Positions 8,527-18,702 of a DNA stretch of 64,000 nucleotides are shown here, piece after piece. Source of the stretch: Bdellovibrionales bacterium RIFOXYC1_FULL_37_79 (lineage in GTDB: Bacteria; Bdellovibrionota; Bacteriovoracia; Bacteriovoracales; Bacteriovoracaceae); NCBI GenBank assembly GCA_001770015.1, contig MEQB01000012.1, forward strand, positions 62,001 to 126,000, given 5' to 3'. Both the position numbers and the translations under genes were made by a program. Position 1 is the stretch's first letter; every line of letters starts with the position of its first letter. The notes beneath the pieces are model-generated. The model saw only the letters and a program-made list of their open reading frames with translations, searched no databases and was not told where the DNA came from.

Positions 8527-9185
8527 ACAGTATGTTCATTGGAGTGTTTGATTCTTTGCAGGTTTAATTTTTTAACTAAAGTCCGGAGTTCATTTCGTGA
8601 ACTAATGTTTAGTTTAAAAAAAATATTTTCTAAGTGTCGCTTGACGGTTCCTGGTGAGATAAAGAGTATATTGCCAATGGTCTTATTGTCATAAGGTTGT
8701 AGCGCCTGTTCGATGATTTCCATTTCTCTGCTCGAAATATGGAGCATGGTTTTTAAGTGATTTCTGGTAGTTTGATTGAGAGTATAAGAGTTAAAGACGT
8801 TGTCCAGGGTTTGATGCTTGTGGATATGATTGATGATGTTGTTAAAAACTTCCTTAAATACGTTATAGGCCACTGGCTTTTCTAAAAAATTAAAAACATG
8901 ACAGTTGGCGGCTTCGATGGCCAACTCCTTGTTTGCCCCTCCCGTAAGTAGGATCACTGGCCGGTTATTTCCTTGTTGATTAATGGTTTTGATAAAATCA
9001 ATTCCCCGTCCACCAGGGAGGAAATTGTCAGCTAAAATAACGTGGATATCGTGATTTTCTAAAATGTTAAAAGCCGTCTGGATGTTAGTGGCACAAAAAA
9101 CTTCTGCAAAGTGTAATTTGGAAAAGTGTTCATAGACATCCAACAGGTGTATTTCGTCTTCAATAATTAAAATACTCAGATCCAT
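8430..9185 (-). CDS. response regulator, REC plus LuxR-type HTH
   Basis: The protein has 251 residues. An N-terminal receiver domain has the acidic pair IIEDE, phospho-acceptor Asp in ILADNFLPG, Thr in LLTGG and Lys in FLEKPV. A LuxR/GerE helix-turn-helix follows (SSREMEIIEQAL ... ISPGTVKRHLENIFFKLNISSRNELRTLV, about 150-210), so it should be a DNA-binding transcription regulator. The last 30 or so residues are Cys-rich and are encoded antisense to the rubredoxin tail of the rubrerythrin gene. No cognate kinase is adjacent; the CheA operon starts divergently 185 bp away. Confidence 0.85.
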   Translation of the reverse strand: MDLSILIIEDEIHLLDVYEHFSKLHFAEVFCATNIQTAFNILENHDIHVILADNFLPGGRGIDFIKTINQQGNNRPVILLTGGANKELAIEAANCHVFNFLEKPVAYNVFKEVFNNIINHIHKHQTLDNVFNSYTLNQTTRNHLKTMLHISSREMEIIEQALQPYDNKTIGNILFISPGTVKRHLENIFFKLNISSRNELRTLVKKLNLQRIKHSNEHTVYKMAASSTTSKYPCGCTHAKQTCGACTPKCI

Positions 9186-9249
9186 AAAAATTGTCGTTTG
9201 GTTTTGAGGTTATAATTAACGATGTTAGCTTAAAAGGATCTTATTTCAA

Positions 9250-9265
9250 GTTAATATTTCTTAAC
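9250..9265. promoter_or_regulatory. small inverted repeat between divergent regulator and chemotaxis operon
   Basis: GTTAA-6-TTAAC forms a short dyad in the 185 bp shared upstream region of the LuxR-type regulator and the receiver-cheA operon. A TATAAT at 9320-9325 is oriented toward the chemotaxis operon but has no convincing -35. A role as operator is a guess. Confidence 0.2.
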
Positions 9266-9370
9266 CTTTTTTGTAAAAAATCGATTCTGTCGGATAATTA
9301 TGGGATGAATTAGCACATTTATAATCACTAAAATAGTTCGAAAATAGAAGATAATAAGCAGGGGATTTTT

Positions 9371-9913
9371 ATGGATATCTTGGATAATCGAATCGTGGTG
9401 GTAGAAGATGATGAAACACTGGGAAGTATTTACAAGGAATGGTTGGAACTGTTTGTAAATCGTATTTTTGTTGCCCGTAATGGAAAAGAATGTTTGGAGG
9501 TTTTATCCAAGGAAAAAATAGATCTGGTTATTACAGATGTAAAGATGCCCATCATGGATGGATACGAACTGCTTGAGAAAATTAAAGAAAAATATTTCGA
9601 TTTGAAGACGATTATGCTTACCGCCTTTGGAGATAAGGAGGGCGTGATCAAGGCGCTTCGGCTGGGGGCCTATGATTTTTTGGATAAGCCAGTCAAAATG
9701 GATATGCTTGAACATGTTGTCAGAAATGCCCTAGCTTACGTTGATCAGCAAAAAATGCAAAGGCAATTGCTTGAATTATTGTTATTTAATTATAGCGATA
9801 CCCCTCCTGAGCATTTTCAACGTCTATCAGAAACAGATAAAAATAAAATTTTGAAAGGTGTTTTAGAATTAATGAGAATGAAGATTCTAAAAAAAGAGCT
9901 CAAAAATGTTTGA
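9371..9913 (+). CDS. single receiver-domain response regulator
   Basis: The protein has 180 residues. The receiver domain covers about residues 8-125: VVEDDE, phospho-Asp in LVITDVKMPIMDGYE, Thr in IMLTAFGD and Lys in FLDKPVKM. The C-terminal 55 residues are helical with no HTH that I can recognise. Its 3' end overlaps cheA by 8 bp, so it is co-transcribed and coupled with cheA and probably receives phosphate from it. It may act as a CheY-like output or as a phosphate sink; the extra tail is longer than CheY. Confidence 0.85.
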   Translation: MDILDNRIVVVEDDETLGSIYKEWLELFVNRIFVARNGKECLEVLSKEKIDLVITDVKMPIMDGYELLEKIKEKYFDLKTIMLTAFGDKEGVIKALRLGAYDFLDKPVKMDMLEHVVRNALAYVDQQKMQRQLLELLLFNYSDTPPEHFQRLSETDKNKILKGVLELMRMKILKKELKNV

Positions 9914-11756
9914 AGAAGAAGGGTTTTTAGAGGAGCTCCAGGTCGGATTTATTCAAGATGCTAGGGATCTTTTGGACGAAACCGAGCAAGCCTATCTAGA
10001 AATGGAAAAAAAATCGGACAAACCTTCAGTGATGGAAAAAATTTTCCGCTGCGTTCATACGATCAAAGGAACGGCAGGTACGGTGGACTTTAAATATTTG
10101 TGTGATTTTACCCATATTGTGGAAAATTTATTGGTAAAACTCAAAAATGGAAAAATCAAAAACAATCCAGAAATTACCAGTTTGCTGCTTAAGTGTAATG
10201 ATCGAATAAAAAAATACATTGATTTGATTGAGCAAGATCGTAAGGGGGTTTTGGATACTAACGATCTGGAGATGCAAATTGAAAAGCAGATCATTTTAGC
10301 CGATCTTAATAAAACCGCCGAGTATGTCCAGGTTGAAAAATCAGAATCAAGGCTATCCACCGAGTGTCAAAAGGAACTGGTGGAACTAATGGAAGCAAAG
10401 CAAAGTGAGTTCAAGGATATTGGAACCATTTTGGTGGAGGACCAGGTTATTAATGATCAGCAGCTTGATTATGCGGTTGGTATGCAAAATAAAAAACTGG
10501 GGGAAATTCTGGTTGATCATGGTGCCTGTGATAGCTTTGATATTGATAAGGCTTTGCATAAGCAAGGGTTGAATAAGGCCAAACATCCAGAGGAATTTGT
10601 CAAACTTCCTCTTAGTAAGATTGATCATTTGCTTGATTATCTCGGGGAACAGGTTATTTTACAAACATCCCTGGATTATGGAAGAAAAGATTTGGTCAAA
10701 AATGGCGAACTGGTAGAAAAAACCATTATCCAACTGAATAAAATAACCCATGATCTTCAGCAAATTGCAATTTCATTGCGTATGTTTTCTTTAAAAACAA
10801 TTTTTAACCAGGCCCAGCGTATTGTTAGAGATACAGCGCTCAAACTTGGAAAAGAAATTGAGCTTAAAAAATTCGGAGAAAATACCGAGCTGGATAAGAG
10901 TATATTGGATGAACTGACCGGACCGGTCACTCATTTGATCCGCAACTCCGTTGATCATGGAATTGAGGCCCCCGAGGAAAGAATTAGCTGTGGAAAATCA
11001 CGAATTGGTAGGGTTGAATTGCATGCTTATCATAAGGGTGGCTTTTTTTATTTAAAAATTTACGATGATGGGAAAGGCCTTGATTTAAAAAAGATAAGAC
11101 AAAAGGCTATCAGCAAAGGGCTCGTGAGCGAGTCCAAACAACTTTCTGATAAAGAAATAGGGAAATTTATCTTTGCTAGCGGGCTCTCCACCAAGGATGA
11201 GGCTACAGATGTTTCAGGGCGGGGGGTTGGCATGGATGTGGTCAATACTGCTATTGAAAAAATGAAGGGCACTATTGATGTGGAAACCCAGGCGGGCTTT
11301 GGTACTACCATGATGATCAAGCTTCCTCTAAGCTTGGCTATTTTTAATGGAATGGTGGTAAGTGTTTCGAGCGAAACTTATGTGCTCCCCAATTCTGAAG
11401 TAAAAGAAATATGTCATCTCGATATGATTAACGTCAGAAGATTAAATGATGCTGAAAGCATGATTGAAATTAAAAATGAAGTCATTCCATTTATTGATTT
11501 ACGCAAAATTTTCAATTCTCAAAAAATCACTAGAACGCAGGATAAAAAATGTATCTTGCTTGTAGTCAGTCAGCACGAAAAAAACTATGCATTAAGAATT
11601 GATGATATCATAGGCCAGCAAAAAATAGTCTTGAAGAAGCTTGGAGCAGAGAATGAAAATATTCCTGGGGTTGCTGGTGGAACGATCCTGGGGGATGGTA
11701 GAGTCGCCTTGATTTTGGATATTAATGAAATAATAGGTCTCTATACCAAAAGGTAA
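9906..11756 (+). CDS. cheA: chemotaxis histidine kinase CheA
   Basis: The protein has 616 residues. The HPt domain comes first with the phospho-His motif HTIKGTAGT (His51). A linker with no clear P2 domain follows, then the dimerisation helices and the ATPase domain with N box HLIRNSVDHGIEAPEER, G1 YDDGKGLDL and G2 GRGVGMDVV, and finally a CheW-like domain (about 480-616). CheA reads the receptor/CheW array and phosphorylates receiver proteins. It sits between the receiver gene and cheR, with 7 bp to cheR. Confidence 0.93.
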   Translation: MFEEEGFLEELQVGFIQDARDLLDETEQAYLEMEKKSDKPSVMEKIFRCVHTIKGTAGTVDFKYLCDFTHIVENLLVKLKNGKIKNNPEITSLLLKCNDRIKKYIDLIEQDRKGVLDTNDLEMQIEKQIILADLNKTAEYVQVEKSESRLSTECQKELVELMEAKQSEFKDIGTILVEDQVINDQQLDYAVGMQNKKLGEILVDHGACDSFDIDKALHKQGLNKAKHPEEFVKLPLSKIDHLLDYLGEQVILQTSLDYGRKDLVKNGELVEKTIIQLNKITHDLQQIAISLRMFSLKTIFNQAQRIVRDTALKLGKEIELKKFGENTELDKSILDELTGPVTHLIRNSVDHGIEAPEERISCGKSRIGRVELHAYHKGGFFYLKIYDDGKGLDLKKIRQKAISKGLVSESKQLSDKEIGKFIFASGLSTKDEATDVSGRGVGMDVVNTAIEKMKGTIDVETQAGFGTTMMIKLPLSLAIFNGMVVSVSSETYVLPNSEVKEICHLDMINVRRLNDAESMIEIKNEVIPFIDLRKIFNSQKITRTQDKKCILLVVSQHEKNYALRIDDIIGQQKIVLKKLGAENENIPGVAGGTILGDGRVALILDINEIIGLYTKR

Positions 11757-11763
11757 TTGGTTT

Positions 11764-12636
11764 ATGGGTACAAAAAATTTTGAAATATTGGAAAACTTGA
11801 CCAGGGGGCAGGTGATCATTAAAGACCAAGATTATAAATCCATTGCCAGCATGATCTACAGTAAAACCGGTATTAACCTAGGTGAGGGAAAAAGATTGAT
11901 GGTGCAATCTAGACTTAACCGCAGATTGCGGGAACTGGGGATTGGCACGTTTGAAGAATATGTCGAATATTTAAATAGCGAGCATATGGATCTGGAATTA
12001 CCTCATTTTATCAACTCCATAACGACTAATAAAACAGACTTTTTTAGAGAAAATGAGCATTTCAATTTTTTAAAAAGGGAATATCTTGCCAGTTTGAAAA
12101 AAAAATCAAATGACCTGGAGAACATATATTATTTTTGGTCAGCCGCCTGTTCATCGGGGGAAGAAGTTTATACCCTGGCGATGGTGTTAGATGAATACAA
12201 GACTGAGAATCCACTGTTTAACTATCGAATACTTGGAAGCGATATTGATACCAGTATGCTAGAGCGCGCCGAAAAAGGCATTTATTCAAAAGAACAAATA
12301 CAAGATGTCGGGCCCAATTACTTGCAAAAATATTTTAAAAAAGTTGCTGCGGGGAAAAACAGCCAATATAAAATAGCCAGTCAACTTAAACAACATCTCA
12401 AATTCAGACAGTTGAATTTAATTGATAAAAACCAGCTCATTTTTCTTTCTTTTGATATTATTTTTTTACGAAATGTGCTGATTTATTTTGACCGGACCAC
12501 GATCCAGAAAGTAATAACCTTTTTGGAGGCTCATCTGAAAAAAGATGGGTATTTATTTGTCGGACATTCGGAAACCTTAAACGGGATTTCCCATAAATTA
12601 AAGCCAATGGGCAATGCCATTTATAAAAAAATATAA
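11764..12636 (+). CDS. cheR: chemoreceptor methyltransferase CheR
   Basis: The protein has 290 residues. The N-terminal CheR helical domain (YKSIASMIYSKTGINLGEGKRLMVQSRLNRRLRELG) is followed by the SAM-binding domain with NKTDFFRE, FWSAACSSGEEVYTLAM (SAM loop), LGSDIDTSMLERA, IIFLRNVLIYF and LFVGHSETL. It transfers methyl groups to glutamates of chemoreceptors and opposes the CheB domain encoded next. Two bases separate it from the CheD-CheB gene. Confidence 0.93.
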   Translation: MGTKNFEILENLTRGQVIIKDQDYKSIASMIYSKTGINLGEGKRLMVQSRLNRRLRELGIGTFEEYVEYLNSEHMDLELPHFINSITTNKTDFFRENEHFNFLKREYLASLKKKSNDLENIYYFWSAACSSGEEVYTLAMVLDEYKTENPLFNYRILGSDIDTSMLERAEKGIYSKEQIQDVGPNYLQKYFKKVAAGKNSQYKIASQLKQHLKFRQLNLIDKNQLIFLSFDIIFLRNVLIYFDRTTIQKVITFLEAHLKKDGYLFVGHSETLNGISHKLKPMGNAIYKKI

Positions 12637-12638
12637 TT

Positions 12639-14156
12639 ATGGAGCAAGAATATTTTTTACCGCCGGGGGAAATATTTTATAGTGAGACCCCTATTCGTAT
12701 CGTTACTATTTTAGGTTCGTGTGTATCAGTTTGTGTTTACGATAAAAGAAAAAAAAGTGGCGGTGTATGCCATTACTATCTTCCTGAAAAAATCGGGGAT
12801 GAGGATGATCTCCTGGATAGATATGGCGAGTATGCCATTGTCCATTTACTCAAGTTTTTTAAAAGTAGTGGCAGCGCTTCTTGTGATTTGATTGCTAAAA
12901 TAATTGGGGGAGGGGATGTTCTTAGCAGTGTTTTTACTGCGGGTAAAAATATTGGAGTAGAGAACGTTAAAATGGCCCAAAAAGTTTTAAAAAAATTTAA
13001 TATTACCGTTTTGGCCTGCGAGGTTGGAGGGCAGACGGGAAGAAAAATCAGATTTTCCACTTCTACCGGTGAGTTGCTGTGGAAGAGAGTGGAAAAAAAC
13101 TCCTGCCATGAGGTGATGGCGGGTGCAAAAAAGCGAAAAATAAAAGTGATGATTGTCGATGATTCATCTCCGGTTCGAAAATTAGTGAGGAAAATGATTG
13201 AAAGTAATTCGGATTTTGAAGTGGTGGCGGAAGCGGAAAATCCCTTGATTGCGCAAAATTTGATTAATAAAAACAGACCGGATGTCATGACTCTGGATAT
13301 TAACATGCCAGGCATGGACGGTGTTACCTTTTTAAAAAAAATGATGAAAGCAGATCCTATTCCGACCATCATGGTAACCTCTTTTAGTTTTGATGATAGT
13401 GGACCGGTTTTCCAGGCGCTGGAAGAAGGAGCTGTTGATTATATTCAAAAGCCCAATTTTTCTGAAATTGCATCCGTCAGTGAGGAATTGTGTGAGAAAC
13501 TAAAAGCTGCTTTCTTGGCAAAAAATAAAATTAAAAAAATAATCTCAAATGTTTCCAAAGTAGAAATTAAATTAAATCCGGTTCTTTTAAATAACTGGCT
13601 GGTGGGTATTGGTTCATCCACAGGTGGTACGGAAGCCTTAAAAGAATTATTGGTTCGCTTACCGAGTAATATTCCTCCCATCCTTATTGTTCAACATATT
13701 CCGCCGGTTTTTTCCAAGGCTTTTGCTGATAGGATGAACGCTATTTGTGCTTTTGAGGTTAAAGAGGCCAAAGACGGTGATGAATTGAAAAGTGGAAAAG
13801 TATTGCTTGCTCCCGGCGGAAAGCAGATGAGAGTCAAATCCTTATCCAATCGGTTAGTGGTTGAAATTACCGACGATCCTCCCTTGAATAGGTTCAAACC
13901 CTCGGTGGATTATCTTTTTTCATCTCTTGGAAGTATAAAAAAGAAAAAAATGATTGGCATCCTTTTGACCGGCATGGGGGCAGATGGTGCCCGGGGATTG
14001 CTGGCATTAAAAGAAAATGGTGCGTTTACCATTGGGCAAGATGAGATGAGTTCGGTGGTGTATGGAATGCCCAAAGTTGCTTATGAAATTGGTGCAGTTG
14101 ATAAACAGGTTTCCTTACTGGATATTCCCAAGGAATTATCCGAAAGACTGGTGTGA
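12639..14156 (+). CDS. CheD-CheB fusion: receptor deamidase/methylesterase
   Basis: The protein has 505 residues. Residues about 1-155 are CheD (receptor glutamine deamidase), with TILGSCVSVCVYD (catalytic Cys28) and GGVCHYYLP (His45). Residues about 167-285 are a receiver domain with VMTLDINMPGMDG (Asp220). Residues about 315-505 are the CheB methylesterase, with GIGSSTGGTEAL (Ser), IVQHIPPVFSKAFA (His353) and LLTGMGADGARG (Asp). CheD and CheB are usually separate proteins. The fusion ties deamidation to the phosphorylation-controlled esterase. It is the last gene of the chemotaxis operon and converges with the helicase gene 4 bp away. Confidence 0.92.
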   Translation: MEQEYFLPPGEIFYSETPIRIVTILGSCVSVCVYDKRKKSGGVCHYYLPEKIGDEDDLLDRYGEYAIVHLLKFFKSSGSASCDLIAKIIGGGDVLSSVFTAGKNIGVENVKMAQKVLKKFNITVLACEVGGQTGRKIRFSTSTGELLWKRVEKNSCHEVMAGAKKRKIKVMIVDDSSPVRKLVRKMIESNSDFEVVAEAENPLIAQNLINKNRPDVMTLDINMPGMDGVTFLKKMMKADPIPTIMVTSFSFDDSGPVFQALEEGAVDYIQKPNFSEIASVSEELCEKLKAAFLAKNKIKKIISNVSKVEIKLNPVLLNNWLVGIGSSTGGTEALKELLVRLPSNIPPILIVQHIPPVFSKAFADRMNAICAFEVKEAKDGDELKSGKVLLAPGGKQMRVKSLSNRLVVEITDDPPLNRFKPSVDYLFSSLGSIKKKKMIGILLTGMGADGARGLLALKENGAFTIGQDEMSSVVYGMPKVAYEIGAVDKQVSLLDIPKELSERLV

Positions 14157-14160
14157 CAAC

Positions 14161-15579
14161 TTAACGCCGGCGGGTGTTTTTAGTGCGTTTTTTTCCTCGA
14201 TAGCCACGCTCAGGTTTTCTGTCTTGGATTTCTCTGGGTACGGTCTCGATGAATACTGATTCATCAATGTGACGAAATTCCTGATTAAAACGATATGTAA
14301 AAAGCATCTTTAAGGCCTGTTCTTTGGACAAGTCTTGAAAGTAACTTTGAAAGAAAGTAAAGGAAGGATCAATGAGAAAAGAGTCTTCTTTGTTTAAAAT
14401 GGCGTTTTTAATATTTTCCATTTTGTGAAGTTCTTTTATAACTTTTACTTTTTTCATGGTTTTGGCATCAGGTAAGCTGATCTCTTCCATTTTTTGCCCG
14501 GTAAAATGCTCAATAGCACTTCTTTTTCTCATCTGATCGGGGGCAATAAAACTTATGGAAGTTCCTTTGAGTTCAGCTCTACCGGTCCTGCCGATTCGAT
14601 GAACATACGCTTCGTATTGTTTGGGGAGTCCCATATTAAAGACGTGGGAGATATTCGGGACGTCAATTCCGCGAGCAGCTACGTCGGTACAAATTAAAAA
14701 ATCAACTTTTTGATCCTTGAATTTTTTCATGGAATCGTCTCTTTGATTTTGGTTTAATTCTCCATGTAAAGCAGCTACCGAAACACCTCTTTTAAGCATC
14801 AATTCGGCTAATTGCTTGGTGTCTTGCCTGGTTTCACAAAATACAATTCCTTTGCTGTCAGGGTTGGCATCGATAAAGCATTTCAAAGCGGAACCGAAAT
14901 GTCTCCTTTGGGCCACAAAATAATATTGCTTGATATTCCGATTACCAGAGATTCTTTTTTCCAGTTGAACAATCTTTGGTTTAGAAAATTTCTTTTCAAT
15001 TAATTTTACAATGGGGTCTGGCATGGTTGCTGAAAACATCCACATTTTTTTATTTTGATTTAAAGAGCTTATAATGGTTTGCACATCATCAATAAAACCC
15101 ATGTTAAGCATTTCATCTGCTTCATCAATGATTAACTGATGGCATTGGGTGAGATTAAGTACCTTTTGGTTGATCAGGTCAATAATTCGTCCAGGCGTTC
15201 CTACAATGATTTGGGGAAGATTCTTGGTAATTTCGTTGACCTGTCTCTGGTAGGGAACACCTCCATAAACGGTGGTGACTTTAAGTGGCAGAAATTTACC
15301 CAACTTTTTTATTTCCTCATACACTTGATTGGCCAGTTCCCGGGTAGGGGCCAAAATTAAGGCCTGGATTTTTTTTGATTTAAAATTAATTTGCTCCAAT
15401 AGGGGAATAACAAAAGCAGCGGTTTTTCCAGTACCGGTTTGTGCCTGGCCTACAAAATCACCCAGATGGGTGCGTAAAATGGGGATTACTTTTTCTTGGA
15501 CTTCGGTGGTGTTGGTAAACCCCATATGAGTAACAGCATCGCTAATTGGTTGTGATAACCCAAAATCTTGAAATAACAT
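14161..15579 (-). CDS. DEAD-box RNA helicase
   Basis: I chose the ATG preceded by TAGGAGACGAC (472 residues) over one 18 bases upstream. The motifs are in order: Q motif (FGLSQPISDAVTHMGF ... VQEKVIP), I AQTGTGKTAAF, Ia PTRELANQV, GG, TPGRIIDL, II DEAD, III SAT, then CETRQDTKQL, TDVAARGIDVPNI and VI HRIGRTGR. The C-terminal part is basic and ends in KKRTKNTRRR, a typical RNA-binding tail of the RhlE/CsdA type. It should unwind RNA in ribosome assembly or cold-stress mRNA decay; which of these cannot be told from sequence. Confidence 0.92.
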   Translation of the reverse strand: MLFQDFGLSQPISDAVTHMGFTNTTEVQEKVIPILRTHLGDFVGQAQTGTGKTAAFVIPLLEQINFKSKKIQALILAPTRELANQVYEEIKKLGKFLPLKVTTVYGGVPYQRQVNEITKNLPQIIVGTPGRIIDLINQKVLNLTQCHQLIIDEADEMLNMGFIDDVQTIISSLNQNKKMWMFSATMPDPIVKLIEKKFSKPKIVQLEKRISGNRNIKQYYFVAQRRHFGSALKCFIDANPDSKGIVFCETRQDTKQLAELMLKRGVSVAALHGELNQNQRDDSMKKFKDQKVDFLICTDVAARGIDVPNISHVFNMGLPKQYEAYVHRIGRTGRAELKGTSISFIAPDQMRKRSAIEHFTGQKMEEISLPDAKTMKKVKVIKELHKMENIKNAILNKEDSFLIDPSFTFFQSYFQDLSKEQALKMLFTYRFNQEFRHIDESVFIETVPREIQDRKPERGYRGKKRTKNTRRR

Positions 15580-15713
15580 GTCGTCTCCTAAATTCATGGA
15601 CTTGGCATTGGTGCCAACGATTGGTTACTTCTACTCTAAAACGGAATAAATTGCACGGTAAATGTAATATTTATTACATTGGCTTGAGTGAATAGTGGCA
15701 CGGATGAGACCGA

Positions 15714-17774
15714 TTAGAGTTTTTCCCAAGCTTCCTCGGTGGATTCAGGCTTGGTGGTATGGTTCAGGTGTGCGCCTACTTTCGTTTTAGTATGCTCCTT
15801 GTGCTTTAATTGGGTGATTTGTTTGATGCCCTGACTTAGCTTATGAATTTTGCCAACTTTGCGGTCTTTAAAATTTTCTGTTGTCTGCGAAGCTTCGCCA
15901 GTAACCATAAATTTTAATTCTCCAGTCAAACCATTTAACACTTCGGCTTGAGCCGATAATTCCTCGCTGGAAGAAGCTGCTTCTTCGGCGGTGGATGCAT
16001 TTTCCTGCGTGGCCCGATCAAGCTGACTCATGGCCGTGTTGATTTGTCCAATGCCACCGGCCTGCTCTTTGGATGCATCTAAAACCTGTTTGGCATTTTC
16101 AAAAACCATATTTGCGCTTTTGCTGATTTCTGCTAAAATTTTCGCCACTTCACTAACTTGTTTATTGCTATTTTCAACTTTAGTCTTATTTTCAGTGGTG
16201 ATGACTTCGGCATTTTTAATACTTTCTTTAACGATGGAAGAAATTTCCTGGGCTGCTTTTCCACTCATTTGAGCCAGATTTCCTACCTCCTGGGCCACCA
16301 CTGCAAAACCTCTTCCGTGTTCTCCGGCCCGTTCGGCTTCTACTGATGCATTAAATGATAGCAGCTTGGTTTGAAAAACGATTTCATCAATAACTGCGGT
16401 TTTATCACCAATTTCCCCAATGACTTTGACCAGCTGTTGAATTTTCTCATTACTTTTTAAAATTTCATCCATTGATTTGATCAGCAGTTGCATTGATTGA
16501 TTTCCAGTTTCAGCAATATCTTTGACTTGATTGGATACCTTGCGGGCATTTTCTGCGTTTTCCACATTATTATTCACCATACCGGTTAATTCTTCCAGGG
16601 AAGCGGAAGTTTCTTCAATCGAACTGGCCTGTTCGTTGGAGGCTTCGGAAAGTTGTTGACTGGCCGAAGAGAGTTGTTCCGAAGCGGAAGCCACTTGGTT
16701 GGAGGCTTCACCGATTTGCTCTGAGATTTTAAGCATCGGGGTGGAAATGCCTTTTCCAATGATGACACCTAAAATTAACGATAGGGCAAATGAAATCAAG
16801 GCAGCAAAAATCATTAACACCTTTAAAAAAGTGGCGGTGGAATTAGCCGAGGAAGTTACCCTTTCGCTTTCCTTGGTATTGATTTGTGCCAGGTTTTCCA
16901 GTAAAGTGGCAGCCGATCTTTGAGATTCAGTGTTACTACCGAGCAATTGATCCTGCGCTTGTTGTGCTAAAAGGGTGGCTTCTTGGGAGACTTCCACGAT
17001 TTCGTTTAGGAGTCCAAGTGTTTGGGATATCATGGATTTTAACTCCTTATTAAAAATATTTTGGGCCTCCGAGACTTTTCCTTGCTCAACCAGTTGCTTA
17101 ATTCTTTTCACAGTCTGATGAAAATTATGATGGGGTACTTCAATTTGTTTAAGTAAATTTGAAATTTTCGGGCTGTTTGAATGAAAGGTTCCCAGCCATT
17201 TTCCCATATTGCAAAGTGTATGATCTTCTCCACCTGAAAATTTTTCCCCGGAATGCAAAAGTTGTAACACATTATAAGCTAGAAAATAATGATCCTTGCT
17301 AAATTTTTCAATTTGCATTTTTACTTCCATCGGATTAGACAGTCCTAAATTATCCAACTGTTTGAAAGTATCCAAAAGCTTAGTATTATCCTTAAGCCAT
17401 ACTTCCCAGGCGGGAACAAATTGTTTCCACATTTGTGCTTCATCCTTGGTCTTGGTTAGTGGTTCATAAATTTTCCAGGCAGTTTCATATGTTTCTTTGC
17501 TGGTGGCCAGATTTTTGTATTGGCGTTGTCTCATTTCTAAATCAAGACCGGGAATACCCAAAGTTCTCATGGTTCCACGAATGTGCCTGGCTTCTGATTT
17601 CAGATCCAGTACTGTTTGCACTGCAGGCAAACGGACTGAACTAATTTCATTAATGCTATCATTTAAACTGGCAGTTCCCCAGAAAGCCAGACCTCCTAAA
17701 ATCAAGGTAACCGCACCCACTCCTGCAAAGGAGAGAATTAATTTCTTTCCCAGACTCAATTTATTTTCTGACAT
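15714..17774 (-). CDS. methyl-accepting chemotaxis protein with CZB zinc-binding motif
   Basis: The protein has 686 residues. Membrane spans are at about 11-33 and 318-341, so about 285 residues lie in the periplasm. That region starts like a four-helix-bundle sensor and contains a CZB pattern: His162, then Cys188 in LCNMGKW, then HHNFH (His215/His219), matching H-x(n)-C-x-x-G-x-W-x(n)-HxxxH. The cytoplasmic part has the usual signalling hairpin ([42 protein letters not shown]). No clear HAMP is visible after span 2. The cheW gene lies just upstream, so the two probably form one transcription unit. The ligand may be zinc or a zinc-reactive oxidant (inference). Confidence 0.9.
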   Translation of the reverse strand: MSENKLSLGKKLILSFAGVGAVTLILGGLAFWGTASLNDSINEISSVRLPAVQTVLDLKSEARHIRGTMRTLGIPGLDLEMRQRQYKNLATSKETYETAWKIYEPLTKTKDEAQMWKQFVPAWEVWLKDNTKLLDTFKQLDNLGLSNPMEVKMQIEKFSKDHYFLAYNVLQLLHSGEKFSGGEDHTLCNMGKWLGTFHSNSPKISNLLKQIEVPHHNFHQTVKRIKQLVEQGKVSEAQNIFNKELKSMISQTLGLLNEIVEVSQEATLLAQQAQDQLLGSNTESQRSAATLLENLAQINTKESERVTSSANSTATFLKVLMIFAALISFALSLILGVIIGKGISTPMLKISEQIGEASNQVASASEQLSSASQQLSEASNEQASSIEETSASLEELTGMVNNNVENAENARKVSNQVKDIAETGNQSMQLLIKSMDEILKSNEKIQQLVKVIGEIGDKTAVIDEIVFQTKLLSFNASVEAERAGEHGRGFAVVAQEVGNLAQMSGKAAQEISSIVKESIKNAEVITTENKTKVENSNKQVSEVAKILAEISKSANMVFENAKQVLDASKEQAGGIGQINTAMSQLDRATQENASTAEEAASSSEELSAQAEVLNGLTGELKFMVTGEASQTTENFKDRKVGKIHKLSQGIKQITQLKHKEHTKTKVGAHLNHTTKPESTEEAWEKL

Positions 17775-17794
17775 ATGGTCCTCCCGGACTAAAA

Positions 17795-18310
17795 TTATAA
17801 TTTTGTTCGCTCTTTAATAATGGCCAGTTCTTCCACACTCAAAACGCTACCAATATCTAAAAGCAGTACTAATTTTTTATCAGTGGTTTTTGCCACTCCG
17901 GTAATATATTTTGAACTGACACTGCTTTGAATATCGAGATGCTGCTCGATTTGTTTTTGTTCAAATCCTGCTACTTCGCTTACATCGTCAACGATGGCTC
18001 CGAGTACCCAATCTTGAACATCAACAATAATGATGGAAGTTTTTTTGGGTTCATATTTGGACATAGAAAGTCCCAGTTTTGCTCTAAGATCTATGATTGA
18101 TATAATTTTTCCACGCAAATTAATAAGCCCCTTAAAAAATGTCGGGACGTGAGGAACGGGGGTTATATCCGTCATGCAGATGACTTCTTTTACCGACGAA
18201 AGTGGAATGCCGTATCTTTCATCAGCTAGAGTGAAAATTAAATTTTTACATCGAGTTGACTGACCTTCATGTGTTGCCGTTTGACTGATATTTAAATTTT
18301 CGTTGGACAT
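17795..18310 (-). CDS. cheW: chemotaxis coupling protein CheW
   Basis: I placed the start at [10 protein letters not shown] (171 residues), preceded by AAGGG, because the upstream extension is unlike CheW. The domain has the expected beta core: [53 protein letters not shown] and [11 protein letters not shown]. It links receptors to CheA. Twenty bases separate it from the MCP gene that follows on the same strand. It is apart from the cheA operon, which suggests a dedicated receptor-CheW pair. Confidence 0.9.
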   Translation of the reverse strand: MSNENLNISQTATHEGQSTRCKNLIFTLADERYGIPLSSVKEVICMTDITPVPHVPTFFKGLINLRGKIISIIDLRAKLGLSMSKYEPKKTSIIIVDVQDWVLGAIVDDVSEVAGFEQKQIEQHLDIQSSVSSKYITGVAKTTDKKLVLLLDIGSVLSVEELAIIKERTKL

Positions 18311-18702
18311 GGGTAACCCTTTTATAAGCATTAAGCTTGGCCCAAAATCATGAAGCCAATAAATTATTGATATCGCTTTCTCGTATTTATTTTGGGCCGA
18401 TAAAAGAAAAAAGAATGTGACGTCTAAGCACAAATATCATTATTTTTTGAAGTTACAGATAGTTAGGCGAGCAAGCAGATGGAGGTGAAGCAGAATATTC
18501 TTCCAATTTGAAAGGTTAAAAGGGCGTCAGTCTTTTGTATCTTAAACTCAAGTATAATGTGCAATTTGAGATTATTTTTATTCACACCAGCTTCGTTTAA
18601 AATAGTATCAATTTCAAGGTGTTAATCTTGTTCAAATAACCATGAGTCGCATAAAAAACGTCCACCTTATTAAGAATTTGCAAAAAAATCCGAGAAATTG
18701 GT
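18311..18702. other. 392 bp divergent intergenic region
   Basis: The region separates cheW (leftward) from a secreted hydrolase-like gene (rightward) and must hold both promoters. A TATAAT at 18553-18558 faces right without a good -35 at standard spacing. I see no hairpin terminator, RNA gene or conserved small gene. Confidence 0.4.

Noticed and set aside
12776-13372. 198-codon minus-strand frame
   Set aside because: It lies wholly antisense to the CheD-CheB gene, whose motifs are unmistakable; no start signal or family.
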